NCBI GenBank assembly: GCA_038317345.1
Contig: JBBQBH010000038.1
Coordinates: forward strand, 1 to 29,386
Length of the DNA: 29,386 bases
Source: Mayfieldus sp038317345
GTDB taxonomy: Bacteria > Actinomycetota > Thermoleophilia > Solirubrobacterales > 70-9
Direction: 5' to 3'
How positions within the stretch are numbered: the stretch's first letter is position 1; each line of letters starts with the position of its first letter. Positions 1-8,190 of the stretch are shown here, piece after piece. Position numbers and translations under genes: made by a program. Below the pieces are notes generated by a model. It searched no databases, had not been told where the DNA came from, and saw nothing but the letters and a program-made list of their open reading frames with translations.

Positions 1-1
1 C

Positions 2-979
2 CTGCACGAGGTGGCCGAGCGGCTGCGCGCCCTGGTGCCGGGGGCCCGCTTCAGCGAGGCGCACGGCCAGATGGACGAAGGCGAGCTCGAGGAGTCGATG
101 CTGCGCTTCCTGCGCGGCGACGCCGACTGCCTGGTGGCGACGACGATCATCGAGTCGGGCCTCGACATCCCCTCGGCCAACACGCTCATCGCCGAGCGCG
201 CCGACCAGCTCGGACTCGCCCAGGCCTACCAGATCCGCGGCCGCATCGGTCGCTCCCGCGACCGCGCCTTCGCCTACCTGCTCTATCCCTCCCCCGCGGC
301 CCTCACCCCGGAGGCGGGGGCACGCCTGTCGACCCTCTCCGACCACACCGAGCTGGGCTCGGGCTTCAGAATCGCGATGCGGGACCTCGACATCCGCGGG
401 GCGGGCAACCTGCTCGGCGACGAGCAGTCGGGCCACGTCGCCGCGGTCGGGTTCGAGCTCTACTGCCAGATGATCGACGAGGCCACCGAGTCGCTGGAGT
501 CGGAGGACGGCGATCGCCCGGCGCCCGAGCCGCTGCGCTTCGACGTTCCGGTCGACGCCTACCTGCCGGCCGACTATGTCCCCTTCGAGGCCGCGAAGAT
601 CGACCTGCACCGGCGTATCGCGGCGTCGCGCGAGCCCGGTGAGCTGCGCGAGATCCGCGACGAGCTCGACGATCGTTTCGGCCCACCGCCGGCCGAGGCC
701 GCCAACCTGCTCGAGCTTCAGCGCGCTCGGATCGAACTGGCTGCGGCAGGAGCGAGCAGGGTCGAGTTTCGTGGCGGGCGACTCAGCATCGCCGACGTGG
801 AGCTCGACTCCGAGCAGGTCGACGTCCTGCGAGAGCAGATCGAAGGCGTGATCTACGAGTGGCGCGACCGCGTCGTGGCGCTACGTGTACCCGATCAACC
901 GGAGGCGCGGCTGGGCGCGGTGGTCGCCCTGGGCAAGGCGTTGGGTGAGGCCAAGCGCGCCGTCCCGGCGGCCGCCTGA
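2..979 (+). CDS. mfd: Transcription-repair coupling factor Mfd, C-terminal part (5' truncated by window)
   Basis: Mfd is an ATP-driven DNA translocase that removes RNA polymerase stalled at lesions and recruits UvrA. Only the last 325 residues are in the window; the frame is open from base 2. Visible are the end of the second RecA-like motor domain with helicase motif V (TTIIESGLDIP) and motif VI (QIRGRIGRS), and the RecG/Mfd-specific stretch (GAGNLLGDEQSGH). The C-terminal TRCF/D7 domain follows from about FDVPVDAYLP onward; in the family it holds the autoinhibitory UvrA-binding surface. The TGA stop is 37 bases before the start of the foldase gene. The family assignment is secure; nothing looks damaged in the visible part. 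Confidence 0.96.
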   Translation: MHEVAERLRALVPGARFSEAHGQMDEGELEESMLRFLRGDADCLVATTIIESGLDIPSANTLIAERADQLGLAQAYQIRGRIGRSRDRAFAYLLYPSPAALTPEAGARLSTLSDHTELGSGFRIAMRDLDIRGAGNLLGDEQSGHVAAVGFELYCQMIDEATESLESEDGDRPAPEPLRFDVPVDAYLPADYVPFEAAKIDLHRRIAASREPGELREIRDELDDRFGPPPAEAANLLELQRARIELAAAGASRVEFRGGRLSIADVELDSEQVDVLREQIEGVIYEWRDRVVALRVPDQPEARLGAVVALGKALGEAKRAVPAAA

Positions 980-1001
980 GCCTGCCGTTAGGCCTACTGG
1001 T

Positions 1002-1007
1002 TATGCT
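1002..1007 (+). promoter_or_regulatory. Possible -10 hexamer TATGCT upstream of the PpiC-type foldase
   Basis: TATGCT ends nine bases before the GTG at 1017. It fits the TAnnnT pattern seen ahead of several other genes here, but the spacing is longer than the six or seven bases found there. No Shine-Dalgarno is seen before the GTG. Confidence 0.3.
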
Positions 1008-1016
1008 GCCCGGCTC

Positions 1017-2321
1017 GTGAGCACAATTCCGAAGACAAAGCGGCTGCCGCTGATCGTCGTCGGCGCCGCCGTGATCATCTTGTTCGCCGGCTTCGCGATC
1101 TCCGAGGGGTTGGGCAACCCCAGCGTCCCCAGCGATGACGTCGCCATCGTCCAGGACGCGCCGGCCGGCCTTTCGCCGATCAGCAAGGCCGACTTCGCTC
1201 GCGCACTGCAGCAGACGGCGGCGAGCCAGAGCATCAAGACGACCCCGGCGCCGGGCAGCGCCCAGTACGAGCAGCTCAAGCAGGGGGCGATGAACAACCT
1301 GCTCGATGCGGTCTGGATCCAGGGCGAGGCCGCCGATCTCGGGCAAACGGCCACACCGACCGAGATCGCGTCGCTGCTCAAGCAGACGATCTCGCAGAAC
1401 TTCCACACCCAGGCCGAGTTCCAGAAGTTCCTCAAGCAGCAACACTTCAGCCAGCAGGACGTCCGCACCCGGATTCGCCTCCAGATCCTCAGCAACAAGA
1501 TCCAGGCCAAGGTGCTGAAGGATCTGCCGAAGGCGACGAACTCGCAGATCGAGGACTACTACCGCGCGGCCAAGTCGCAGTTCGTGCAGCCTGCCTCCCG
1601 CGATGTCCGCCTGGTGCTCAATAAGGACCAGGCGAAGGTCGAGCAGGCAAAGGCGGCGCTGGAACAGGACTCCTCGGACGCGAGCTGGAAGAAGGTCGCC
1701 GCCGAGTTCTCCACCGACCCGTCCTCGAAGAGCAATGGAGGCCTGCGGCCGAGCCTCACCGAGGGCCTGGTGGAGCAGCCGCTCGACAAGGAGATCTTCA
1801 GCGCCCAGCAGAGCCAGCTCGTCGGCCCGGTGCACACGCCGCTTGGCTACTACGTGTTCGAGGTCGTGAAGATCACCCCGTCGCGCACCGTGCCCCTGAA
1901 TCGCGCTACGCGGGCCCAGATCAGCAATCAGCTCAACCAGCAGGCCCAGCAGAGCGCCTTCAGCAATTTCGTCAACAACTTCGGCAGCAAATGGCGGGCC
2001 CGTACCTTCTGCGCCTCCGATTACCTGATCGATCGCTGCGACAACTTTCCCGGCAGCGCCCATCCGGCGACCGCTCCTGCCGATTGCTACTCGGCCCACC
2101 CCCCGAAGGGCAAGCGTCCGGATGCGTGTCCCGCGCCGGTCGCGCAGATCGCTCCCGCGCTGCCCGGCTCGGTGTCGATCGTCACCCCTCAGGGCACCCG
2201 GCTTCCGCAGCGCCCGGTGACGCCTGCCGTGCCGACGCCGACGGGTGCGGGCGCACTGGGTGGGGGCCTGCAGGGCACCGTACCCTCGGGCGGAGCGCCG
2301 CCGACCACCGCTGCGCCCTAG
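1017..2321 (+). CDS. Membrane-anchored PpiC/SurA-type peptidyl-prolyl isomerase
   Basis: A likely extracytoplasmic foldase of 434 residues. The GTG at 1017 is chosen because it places a short basic N-terminus (IPKTKRL) directly before one hydrophobic segment at residues 10-28; the frame is open further upstream but overlaps mfd. There is no lipobox, so a signal anchor is more likely than a lipoprotein. Residues of roughly 60-170 resemble the SurA N-terminal chaperone region. Residues of roughly 195-290 resemble a PpiC (parvulin) domain (FSTDPSSKSNGG, then GPVHTPLGYYVFEV). After this come four cysteines (in FCASDYLIDRC, DCYS and DAC), which could form disulfides outside the membrane. The tail is rich in Pro, Thr, Gly and Ala. 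The gene sits between mfd and mazG. Clients are unknown. Confidence 0.85.
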   Translation: MSTIPKTKRLPLIVVGAAVIILFAGFAISEGLGNPSVPSDDVAIVQDAPAGLSPISKADFARALQQTAASQSIKTTPAPGSAQYEQLKQGAMNNLLDAVWIQGEAADLGQTATPTEIASLLKQTISQNFHTQAEFQKFLKQQHFSQQDVRTRIRLQILSNKIQAKVLKDLPKATNSQIEDYYRAAKSQFVQPASRDVRLVLNKDQAKVEQAKAALEQDSSDASWKKVAAEFSTDPSSKSNGGLRPSLTEGLVEQPLDKEIFSAQQSQLVGPVHTPLGYYVFEVVKITPSRTVPLNRATRAQISNQLNQQAQQSAFSNFVNNFGSKWRARTFCASDYLIDRCDNFPGSAHPATAPADCYSAHPPKGKRPDACPAPVAQIAPALPGSVSIVTPQGTRLPQRPVTPAVPTPTGAGALGGGLQGTVPSGGAPPTTAAP

Positions 2322-2327
2322 ACGCGA

Positions 2328-3068
2328 GTGAACGAGTCCGCGAGGCGACGCGCCGCGGCGGTCGAGAGGCTGGACGAGACAACGCGGCGCTTGCGCCGCG
2401 AGTGCCCCTGGGACCGCGAGCAGGACGAGCGCTCGATCGTTCCCCACACCGTCGAGGAGGCATACGAGCTGGCCGACGCAGCGGAGCGCGGCGACGACGC
2501 CCGCTTGCTCGACGAGCTCGGCGACGTGCTGTTCCAGGTCCACTTCCTGGCCCTGCTGCTCGAGGAGCGCGGGGCCGGCGATCTCGCCGCCGTCGCCGAG
2601 GGCTGCCGCGAGAAGCTTATTCGCCGGCATCCGCACGTTTTCGGGGATGCCGAAGCCGATTCGGCGGGCCAGGTTCTTCGCAACTGGGACCGCATCAAGC
2701 AGGAGGAAGAAGGCCGCGGCGGCTCGCATGAGCCGTTCGCCGACGTGCCCGAGAACCTGCCGGCGTTGCTCTATGCGCGCAAGCTCCAGCGGCGGGCCAG
2801 GTCGGCCGGGCGGCTCGAGGAGGGCGATCCCGCCGACGCCGCTCGGGCGCTGCGCGAGTCGGCCGATGATCTCGCCGGCCTGCTCGAACAGGGCGAGAGC
2901 GGCGCGCCGGCGGCCAACCCCGCCGAGCACCAGCGGGTGCATGCGGCGCTGGGCGAGCTGCTGTTCGTCGCCGTCGACGTCGCCCGGCGCCTGGGTGCAG
3001 ATCCTGAGCTGGCGCTGCGCGCGACCGCGGATCGGTTCCGCGAGTTGAAAGACTCCAGCGCTTCGTGA
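2328..3068 (+). CDS. mazG: Nucleoside triphosphate pyrophosphohydrolase MazG
   Basis: MazG hydrolyses (d)NTPs to monophosphates and PPi, cleaning the nucleotide pool. The protein has 246 residues, close to the usual two-domain length. The first domain shows the CPWD signature (residues 26-29), an EExxE cluster (43-47, EEAYE) and ExxD (63-66, ELGD), the Mg-binding pattern of the all-alpha NTP pyrophosphatase fold. It continues to VFGD and a WDRIK motif. The second MazG-like half begins near residue 145 (VPENLPALLYARKLQRRA) and is more divergent. The start is GTG, six bases after the foldase stop, so the two are probably co-transcribed. Position next to eno matches other Actinobacteria. Confidence 0.93.
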   Translation: MNESARRRAAAVERLDETTRRLRRECPWDREQDERSIVPHTVEEAYELADAAERGDDARLLDELGDVLFQVHFLALLLEERGAGDLAAVAEGCREKLIRRHPHVFGDAEADSAGQVLRNWDRIKQEEEGRGGSHEPFADVPENLPALLYARKLQRRARSAGRLEEGDPADAARALRESADDLAGLLEQGESGAPAANPAEHQRVHAALGELLFVAVDVARRLGADPELALRATADRFRELKDSSAS

Positions 3069-3090
3069 GCGGTTGCGGCGATATCCGCCT

Positions 3091-4377
3091 ATGAGTCAGA
3101 TCGAGCGCATCCACGCCCGCCAGATCCTCGATTCGCGCGGCAATCCGACAGTCGAGGTCGACGTCGTCCTTCAAAGCGGGTCGCGAGGGGTGGCCGCCGT
3201 GCCCTCGGGAGCTTCGACGGGCGAGTTCGAGGCCGTGGAGCTGCGCGACGGCGGCCCGGAGTGGGGGGGCAAGGGGGTCTCGAAGGCGGTCGCGAACGTG
3301 AACGGCGAGATCGCCGAGGCGCTGACCGGTGCCCGCGCCGCCGAGCAATCGGCACTCGACCGCACGCTGATCGAGCTTGATGGAACGCCCAACAAGGGCA
3401 GGCTGGGCGCCAACGCGATCCTCGGCGTTTCCCTGGCCGCCGCCAAGGCCGCCGCCCTCGACGCCGAGCAGCCGCTCTACGCATACCTCGCCGAGCTCTA
3501 CGGGGGCGGTGAGGCCGAGCTGCTTCCGGTACCGATGATGAACGTGCTCAACGGCGGCGCACACGCCGACAACTCGGTCGACTTTCAGGAGTTCATGGTT
3601 GTGCCAACCGGCGCCCAGACCTACTCCGAGGGGTTGCGCAAGGGGACCGAGGTCTTTCACGCGCTGAAGCGCACCCTGGGCGAGCGTGGACTTTCGACGG
3701 CTGTTGGCGACGAGGGGGGGTTCGCACCGGACCTGGAGTCAAACGAGACAGCGCTGGAGTTCCTGATCGCTGCGATCGAGGCCGCCGGGCTGGTGCCGGG
3801 CGAGGACGTCCGGGTTGCGATCGACCCGGCGACCAGCGAGCTGTTCGCGGACGGCTCATATGTGCTCGAGCACGAAGGGCGCACGCTGTCGGCCGAAGAG
3901 CTGGCCGCCTACTGGGAGGACATCTGCTCGCGCTACCCGGTGGTCTCGATCGAGGACGGCATGGACGAGGAGGACTGGACGGGCTGGAAGCTGCTCACCG
4001 AACGGATCGGCGACCGCGTGCAGCTGGTCGGCGACGACAACTTCGTCACCAACCCCGAGCGGCTGCGGCGCGGGATCGAGGAGGGGGTCGCCAACTCGAT
4101 CCTGGTCAAGCTCAACCAGATCGGCACCCTGAGTGAGACCCTGGAGACGGTGCGGATGGCCCACGAGGCCGGCTACACGGTAGTGATCTCGCACCGCTCG
4201 GGGGAGACCGAGGACACCACGATCGCCGACCTTGCGGTCGGCACGAACGCCGGGCAGATCAAGACCGGCGCACCCTCTCGCAGCGACAGGACCGCCAAGT
4301 ACAACCGGCTGCTGCGGATCGAGGAAGAGCTCGGGAAGCGGGCCTCCTACCCGGGCCTGGCGGCGTTCAAGGGGTGA
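3091..4377 (+). CDS. eno: Enolase (phosphopyruvate hydratase)
   Basis: Enolase interconverts 2-phosphoglycerate and phosphoenolpyruvate in glycolysis. The 428-residue length is normal. ATG 3091 gives the family-typical start MSQIERIHARQILDSRGNPT; a TTG at 3073 would add six unconserved residues. Key residues are visible: Glu208 in GDEGGFAP (catalytic acid), Asp in SIEDGMDEED and VGDDNFVTN (Mg ligands), Lys340 in ILVKLNQIGT (catalytic base) and His368 in SHRSGETEDT. The gene lies 22 bases after mazG and 152 bases before ftsB, the conserved actinobacterial order. Confidence 0.98.
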   Translation: MSQIERIHARQILDSRGNPTVEVDVVLQSGSRGVAAVPSGASTGEFEAVELRDGGPEWGGKGVSKAVANVNGEIAEALTGARAAEQSALDRTLIELDGTPNKGRLGANAILGVSLAAAKAAALDAEQPLYAYLAELYGGGEAELLPVPMMNVLNGGAHADNSVDFQEFMVVPTGAQTYSEGLRKGTEVFHALKRTLGERGLSTAVGDEGGFAPDLESNETALEFLIAAIEAAGLVPGEDVRVAIDPATSELFADGSYVLEHEGRTLSAEELAAYWEDICSRYPVVSIEDGMDEEDWTGWKLLTERIGDRVQLVGDDNFVTNPERLRRGIEEGVANSILVKLNQIGTLSETLETVRMAHEAGYTVVISHRSGETEDTTIADLAVGTNAGQIKTGAPSRSDRTAKYNRLLRIEEELGKRASYPGLAAFKG

Positions 4378-4391
4378 TGGCGTCGAGCAGA

Positions 4392-4406
4392 GGGGGCGAA
4401 GCCCCC
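4392..4406. terminator. Short GC hairpin after eno
   Basis: GGGGGC-GAA-GCCCCC forms a 6-bp perfect stem with a three-base loop, 14 bases after the enolase stop. No T-tract follows, so termination is uncertain. It belongs to a set of triplet-loop palindromes found at gene ends in this window. Confidence 0.4.
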
Positions 4407-4529
4407 GATTGCGAGGCGAGAGGCTGGTGGGGTTGAGTTGGTGGGCGGCAGCGGCTGCCGCCGCTGCAGGCGCTCGTTCATCGGTCCAGCGTCGGCAGGC
4501 ATGCGCGGCGCCGGGGAGAAGGGAGCGCA

Positions 4530-4895
4530 ATGGCCGCACGCGCCCACGCCGGGACGAGAGTCGCGCCAAGACGGCGCCCTGCGGCGCGTCGCAGGCCGGC
4601 CGCGCGGCGGGGAGCCAGCAGGGTCCACTGGGATCGGCTGGGCCGCGTGGCGCTGACGCTGGTGCTCGGCGCGATTCTGATCTCCTACCTCAACCCGCTG
4701 ATCGGCTTCGTCCAGACCTACCGCGGCTCCATCGTCGCCAAGGCGCACCTGCACCAGCTGGTGGTCGAGAACAAGAGCCTTCACCGTCGCGTCCAGTCGA
4801 CCGACGACCCAGCTGTGCTGGAACGCCAGGCACGCCGCCAGGGCATGATCGCGCCCGGCGAGCGCGCCTACGTCGTCCACGGCCTGAACAGATAG
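4530..4895 (+). CDS. ftsB: Septum formation initiator FtsB/DivIC
   Basis: A divisome scaffold protein of 121 residues, bitopic with a periplasmic coiled coil that in the family pairs with FtsL and FtsQ. The N-terminus is cytoplasmic and very Arg/Ala-rich (residues 1-33). One membrane segment covers about 39-60. A coiled-coil stretch follows at about 63-95 (HLHQLVVENKSLHRRV). The end carries the family signature (DDPAVLERQARRQGMIAPGE). A good ribosome site (GAGAAGGGAG, 4516-4525) precedes the ATG by four bases. The location directly after eno is the classical actinobacterial position. In many relatives the next genes are DUF501 and ppx; here a large membrane protein follows and ppx is about 21 kb away. 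Confidence 0.93.
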   Translation: MAARAHAGTRVAPRRRPAARRRPAARRGASRVHWDRLGRVALTLVLGAILISYLNPLIGFVQTYRGSIVAKAHLHQLVVENKSLHRRVQSTDDPAVLERQARRQGMIAPGERAYVVHGLNR

Positions 4896-4911
4896 CCGGG
4901 GGCCGCTCTTG

Positions 4912-7077
4912 GTGAGCGTGGGCGGCTACGTCGCCGGCGCTGTCGAGCTTGCGATCGTGCTCGGCTCGCTCGGGTTCGCGGCCACGCGGCTGCGCGCTCG
5001 TCTGCTGCCGGCCTGGGAGGGCGCCCCGGCGCGCCTCGCCGAGGCGATCCTCGGCGTCGCGCTGCTGGTCTGGGTGGCCGAGCTGCTCGGGGTGGTCGGG
5101 CTGCTGCGCGAGGGCTCGCTGGTTGTTGCCTGCGCCTGCGTCGGGCTCGGATCGGTCGCCCTGCGCCGACCCGAGCGCCGCGGCGAGGCGCCGCCCGCGG
5201 CGCCCGTCGAGCCGCTGGCGATGCTGGTCGCGGTCGGCGTCGTCGCGCTGCTGTTCGCCCATTGGGGGCTCGAGACCAAGGTCGCCCTCAACAACGGGGT
5301 CAACAACTTCGACTCCCTCTGGTACCACCTGCCCTACGCCGCCGACATCGCCCAGAGCGGCTCGGTCACCGCGTTTCACCACACCGACACGGTCTTCCTC
5401 AACTGGTTCTATCCCCAGAACTCGGAGCTGATCCATGCGATGGGGATGCTGGTTTGGGACCGCGACACGCTGTCGCTGTTCATCAACCTCGGCTGGCTCG
5501 CCCTGATCCTTATCGCCGCATGGTGCATTGGCCGGCCCTGGGGCCGCGGCCCCCATTGCATCGCCGCCGCGGCGCTTGTCCTCGAGGCCCACACGGTGAT
5601 CTTCCGCGAACCGGGGTCGGGCAAGAACGACGTCGTCGCGGCGGCCCTGGTGCTTTCGGCCGTCGCCTTGTTGGTTAGCGGCTGGGCCGCGGAAAGGGCA
5701 CACACCCGAGCGACGAGCGACGAGCGACGAGCGACGAAGTCGGCGTTGCAAATCGATCCGAGAGCGCTTGCCGTCGCCGGCCTCGCCGCCGGGCTTGCTG
5801 TCGGCACCAAGCTCACCGTGCTGGCGACTGTGGCTGCGCTGACCCTGGTCGTCTTCGCGCTGCCGGCCGCCGGGGCCCGGCTCCGCGCCTTGGCGATCTG
5901 GGTCGTCCCCCTGCTCGGCGGCGGCGCATTCTGGTACCTGCGCAACCTGATCGCGGTCGGCAATCCCATCCCTCAGGTCCAGCACCTCGGGCCGCTGAGC
6001 CTGCCAGGGCCCGAGCGCCTACAGACCGCCCGCCCCGACTTCCCGATCGTCCACTACGCGACCGACACCGGGGTCTGGAGGCACTACTTCGGGCCAGGGC
6101 TGCACGAGGCGTTCGGCGTCCTTTGGCCGCTCGTGATTGGAGCGGCGATCCTCGGGGGGGTGCTGGCGATCGCGCGGCGTGGCTACTCGCTGCTGCAGCT
6201 GCTCGGCGGCGCAGCGTTGTTCGGGCTTGCGGCCTACCTGATCACGCCGCTGAGCGCCGCCGGTGAGCAGGGCGCGCCGATCGCCTTCGCGATCAACATC
6301 CGCTTCGCGATCCCGGCGCTGGTGATCGGCCTGGTGCTGCTGCCATTGGGGCGAGGGCTGCTGGGCCGGCGTGCCGCCTGGGGGCTGCTAGTCGCATTGC
6401 TCGTCGTGCTGATCATCACCGACCGCTCCGACGCCGTGCTGCGCGAGCCGGAGCGCGCCTTCGGCGTGCTGGTGGCGCTGCTGCTCGTGGTGGTGCCGGC
6501 CGCCCTGCTCTACCTGCGCCAGCGCCGGATGCTCGGCCCAGCGACGCTCGGCGTCGCGTTCGCGGCGCTTGCCCTACTTGTGGCGGCGATCGGGTACCCG
6601 GTGCAGCGCAACTACCTGAACTTGCGCTGGCGCGACTTCGATCCCCCGCAGCACCTCGACACGGCCTATCGCTGGGCCGGGGAGGTGCGGGACGCTCGGA
6701 TCGGTCTGGCCGGTACGACGACCGGATTCTTGAGCTACGGGTTCTACGGCAAGGACCTCTCGAACCGGGTCGTCTACCTGGGCATGGAGGACCCGCACGG
6801 GTCGTTCAACGCGATCCGCACCTGCTCGGCGTTCCGGCGCGCCGTCAACGCGGCCGAGCTTGACTATCTGGTCACCGGGCCATTTCTAAACTTTGCCCAC
6901 CAGAGCCGGCCCAAGTTCTCGCCCGAGGCCGGTTGGATCCGCAGCGATCCTGCGCTGCGCCCGATCAGCCGCGACGGGGCCGGCGTGGCGCGGGTGACGG
7001 TCTGGAAGCTCGACGGCCGGCTCGATCCCGCCGGCTGTAACCGCCTCCGTGTCCCTACCACCTATCTGCCGCAATAG
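4912..7077 (+). CDS. Polytopic membrane protein, GT-C glycosyltransferase-like
   Basis: About 721 residues with a dozen or more hydrophobic segments. The pattern resembles GT-C enzymes, which transfer sugars from polyprenyl-phosphate donors. It shows an acidic motif in the first long outer loop (NNFDSLWYHLPYAAD), a later GTKLTVLA segment, and FWYLRNLIAVGNPIP, a phrase typical of ArnT/GT39-like proteins. A soluble C-terminal part begins near YRWAGEVRDARIG. GTG 4912 is chosen over TTG 4909; both lack a clear ribosome site, and the gene starts 16 bases after ftsB. Residues of about 266-275 (RATSDERRAT) are encoded by a 7-bp tandem repeat and look like a recent insertion in a loop. Donor, acceptor and exact family are not determinable from sequence alone. 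Confidence 0.72.
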   Translation: MSVGGYVAGAVELAIVLGSLGFAATRLRARLLPAWEGAPARLAEAILGVALLVWVAELLGVVGLLREGSLVVACACVGLGSVALRRPERRGEAPPAAPVEPLAMLVAVGVVALLFAHWGLETKVALNNGVNNFDSLWYHLPYAADIAQSGSVTAFHHTDTVFLNWFYPQNSELIHAMGMLVWDRDTLSLFINLGWLALILIAAWCIGRPWGRGPHCIAAAALVLEAHTVIFREPGSGKNDVVAAALVLSAVALLVSGWAAERAHTRATSDERRATKSALQIDPRALAVAGLAAGLAVGTKLTVLATVAALTLVVFALPAAGARLRALAIWVVPLLGGGAFWYLRNLIAVGNPIPQVQHLGPLSLPGPERLQTARPDFPIVHYATDTGVWRHYFGPGLHEAFGVLWPLVIGAAILGGVLAIARRGYSLLQLLGGAALFGLAAYLITPLSAAGEQGAPIAFAINIRFAIPALVIGLVLLPLGRGLLGRRAAWGLLVALLVVLIITDRSDAVLREPERAFGVLVALLLVVVPAALLYLRQRRMLGPATLGVAFAALALLVAAIGYPVQRNYLNLRWRDFDPPQHLDTAYRWAGEVRDARIGLAGTTTGFLSYGFYGKDLSNRVVYLGMEDPHGSFNAIRTCSAFRRAVNAAELDYLVTGPFLNFAHQSRPKFSPEAGWIRSDPALRPISRDGAGVARVTVWKLDGRLDPAGCNRLRVPTTYLPQ
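5708..5737 (+). repeat. Heptanucleotide tandem repeat (GAGCGAC)x4 inside the GT-C-like gene
   Basis: Four perfect head-to-tail copies of GAGCGAC (5708-5735) plus two bases. Three units equal seven codons, so the repeat keeps the frame and encodes RATSDERRAT in a loop between membrane segments. A degenerate copy in opposite orientation lies at 9201-9221. Confidence 0.9.
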
Positions 7078-7134
7078 GCACCGCAACCGCCCTCGCAGGA
7101 TCGCCCGGGTCGGTCTGGGGCTTGCGCTGGCGGG

Positions 7135-7140
7135 TATTTT
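7135..7140 (+). promoter_or_regulatory. -10 element TATTTT for leaderless gene at 7147
   Basis: TATTTT ends exactly six bases before the GTG at 7147, so the predicted transcription start coincides with the start codon. The bases between (GGGGAC) could also act as a weak ribosome site. Confidence 0.5.
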
Positions 7141-7146
7141 GGGGAC

Positions 7147-7476
7147 GTGAGCTACCCGCTCGACAACGCGATCTTCCAGTGGGAGGAGGGGTATCGGCGG
7201 CTCGAGGAGCTACGCGACGATCCCCGCGACTATCGGCGGGCCGCCCGGGTCGTCGATGCGATCCGCGACGAGCTGAGGCGGCGTATCGGTCCCACCTTCA
7301 GCTCCGCCCAGCTGGCCGACCTGTACTCACAGGACACCGATTGGTGCGCTGAGGTCGCCCTCGCCGCCAGGCCCAGCCCTGTCCTGGGCCCTGGCTCGCT
7401 GGCAGACGCGGCCTTCTGGCTCTACCTGCGCGGGGCCAGCGACTTCGCCGGCGGCCGCCAGGTGGTGTTCGACTAA
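7147..7476 (+). CDS. Hypothetical protein, 109 aa
   Basis: A small soluble protein that I do not recognise as a named family. It begins NAIFQWEEGYRRLEEL, is rich in Arg and acidic residues, and has an amphipathic helical first half (RRAARVVDAIRDELRRR). A FSSAQLADLYSQDTDW motif follows, and the end is DAAFWLYLRGASDFAGG. The conserved-looking Trp/Tyr/Asp pattern and the strong third-position GC support real coding. It has no signal peptide or membrane segment. The GTG start is supported by the TATTTT hexamer six bases upstream. It converges on the 172-residue charged protein across a hairpin. Function unknown. Confidence 0.75.
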   Translation: MSYPLDNAIFQWEEGYRRLEELRDDPRDYRRAARVVDAIRDELRRRIGPTFSSAQLADLYSQDTDWCAEVALAARPSPVLGPGSLADAAFWLYLRGASDFAGGRQVVFD

Positions 7477-7486
7477 CTAGTCGTCG

Positions 7487-7515
7487 GAGTCGGAGTCGCC
7501 GTTCGAGTCCGACTC
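7487..7515. terminator. Bidirectional hairpin between convergent genes
   Basis: A 12-base arm at 7487-7498 pairs with 7504-7515 with a single G-G mismatch and a five-base loop. It sits between the TAA of the 109-residue gene and the TGA of the convergent charged-protein gene, as expected for a shared terminator, though no T-tract is present. Confidence 0.55.
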
Positions 7516-7522
7516 ACCAGCG

Positions 7523-8041
7523 TCAGCCGGAACGGCGGATGACGATCTGGTCGGGCTCGATCGTCACCGTGACCTCGCGGTGGCCGGCCCAATGCTCCGA
7601 GTAGATCGGGTTGTCCTGGACCGCTGGGTCCAACCACATGCCGATGCCGTCGTCGCCGTGGTCGAAGGTCGCCTCGAGCGCCCGCCGGGGGCGCCGCCCG
7701 CGCCCACCACGCCGACCCCGGCGCCGGCGCCGGCGCGGCCGCCCCTCGGCCTCGCTTCCGTCTGACTCCTCCTGCGATTCGTCCTCGGCGGCTTCTTCGT
7801 CGGTGTCCTCTTCGGCCTCCTCGGTTCCGGCAGCCTCGATTTCGGCCTCGATCTCGTCGCGGAGGTCGACATCCGCTGAGCCACCATCGTCATCGTCGGG
7901 GGAGAGGCCATGCTGGCGGCGGAAGTCGCGAAGCTCTGAGGCGCTTACCTCGAGTTGGTGGGCGATCCAGGCGTCAGTGCGGCCCTGGCGAACCCAGGCG
8001 CGGATCTGGTTGAGCTGCGCGCGCAGCGACTTCGGAGGCAT
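7523..8041 (-). CDS. Hypothetical protein with HTH-like N-terminus and charge-segregated linker
   Basis: A 172-residue protein in four blocks. Residues 6-46 look like a small helix-turn-helix (RAQLNQIRAWVRQGRTDAWIAHQLEVSASEL), a degenerate resolvase/Hin-type fold. Residues of about 49-99 are almost entirely Asp/Glu. Residues 101-120 are almost entirely Arg/Gly, with runs such as RRRRRRGRRGG. Residues 121-172 form a compact C-terminal domain (MWLDPAVQDNPIYSEHW, then VTVTIEPDQIVIRR). The arrangement suggests a nucleic-acid-binding protein with a disordered polyampholyte middle, but I cannot name a family. The gene is divergent from csrA. A TAGACT hexamer lies 11 bases before the ATG. Confidence 0.75.
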   Translation of the reverse strand: MPPKSLRAQLNQIRAWVRQGRTDAWIAHQLEVSASELRDFRRQHGLSPDDDDGGSADVDLRDEIEAEIEAAGTEEAEEDTDEEAAEDESQEESDGSEAEGRPRRRRRRGRRGGRGRRPRRALEATFDHGDDGIGMWLDPAVQDNPIYSEHWAGHREVTVTIEPDQIVIRRSG

Positions 8042-8142
8042 GCGAGGCGGCGAGTCTAGACGACCCGTGAAAGGCGCCGCCCGATACCGGGACCCCCTGG
8101 CGCTATTGCCGACCGGGCTGTAAGCTGCTGAGCGGGGTTACT

Positions 8143-8148
8143 TAATAT
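8143..8148 (+). promoter_or_regulatory. csrA: Possible csrA -10 element TAATAT
   Basis: TAATAT stands out in a GC-rich region 42 bases before the csrA ATG. The predicted start point near 8155 would give a leader of about 36 bases that contains both proposed CsrA sites. No convincing -35 is seen. Confidence 0.4.
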
Positions 8149-8158
8149 TCGGTACAAG

Positions 8159-8190
8159 GCAAGGAAGTTATCCAAGTTGCGGGAGGCAAC
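8159..8190 (+). promoter_or_regulatory. csrA: Candidate CsrA-binding leader of csrA, with SD in a hairpin loop
   Basis: GCAAGGAAGT (8159-8168) matches the CsrA consensus ACANGGANGU at seven of eight fixed positions. Twelve bases later GTTGC (8176-8180) and GCAAC (8186-8190) form a perfect 5-bp stem with loop GGGAG, which is the core of the Shine-Dalgarno; the stem ends on the base before the ATG. A GGA motif in a hairpin loop over the ribosome site is the known CsrA target layout. Binding is inferred. Confidence 0.6.

Noticed and set aside
783..2942. Minus-strand open frame of 719 codons opposite mfd/foldase/mazG
   Set aside because: Long antisense frames are common in high-GC DNA. It overlaps three well-supported genes, and its protein shows no motifs and low complexity.
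4690..5985. Minus-strand frame of 431 codons opposite ftsB and the GT-C-like gene
   Set aside because: Antisense to a conserved FtsB; Arg/Gln/Asp-rich composition typical of shadows.
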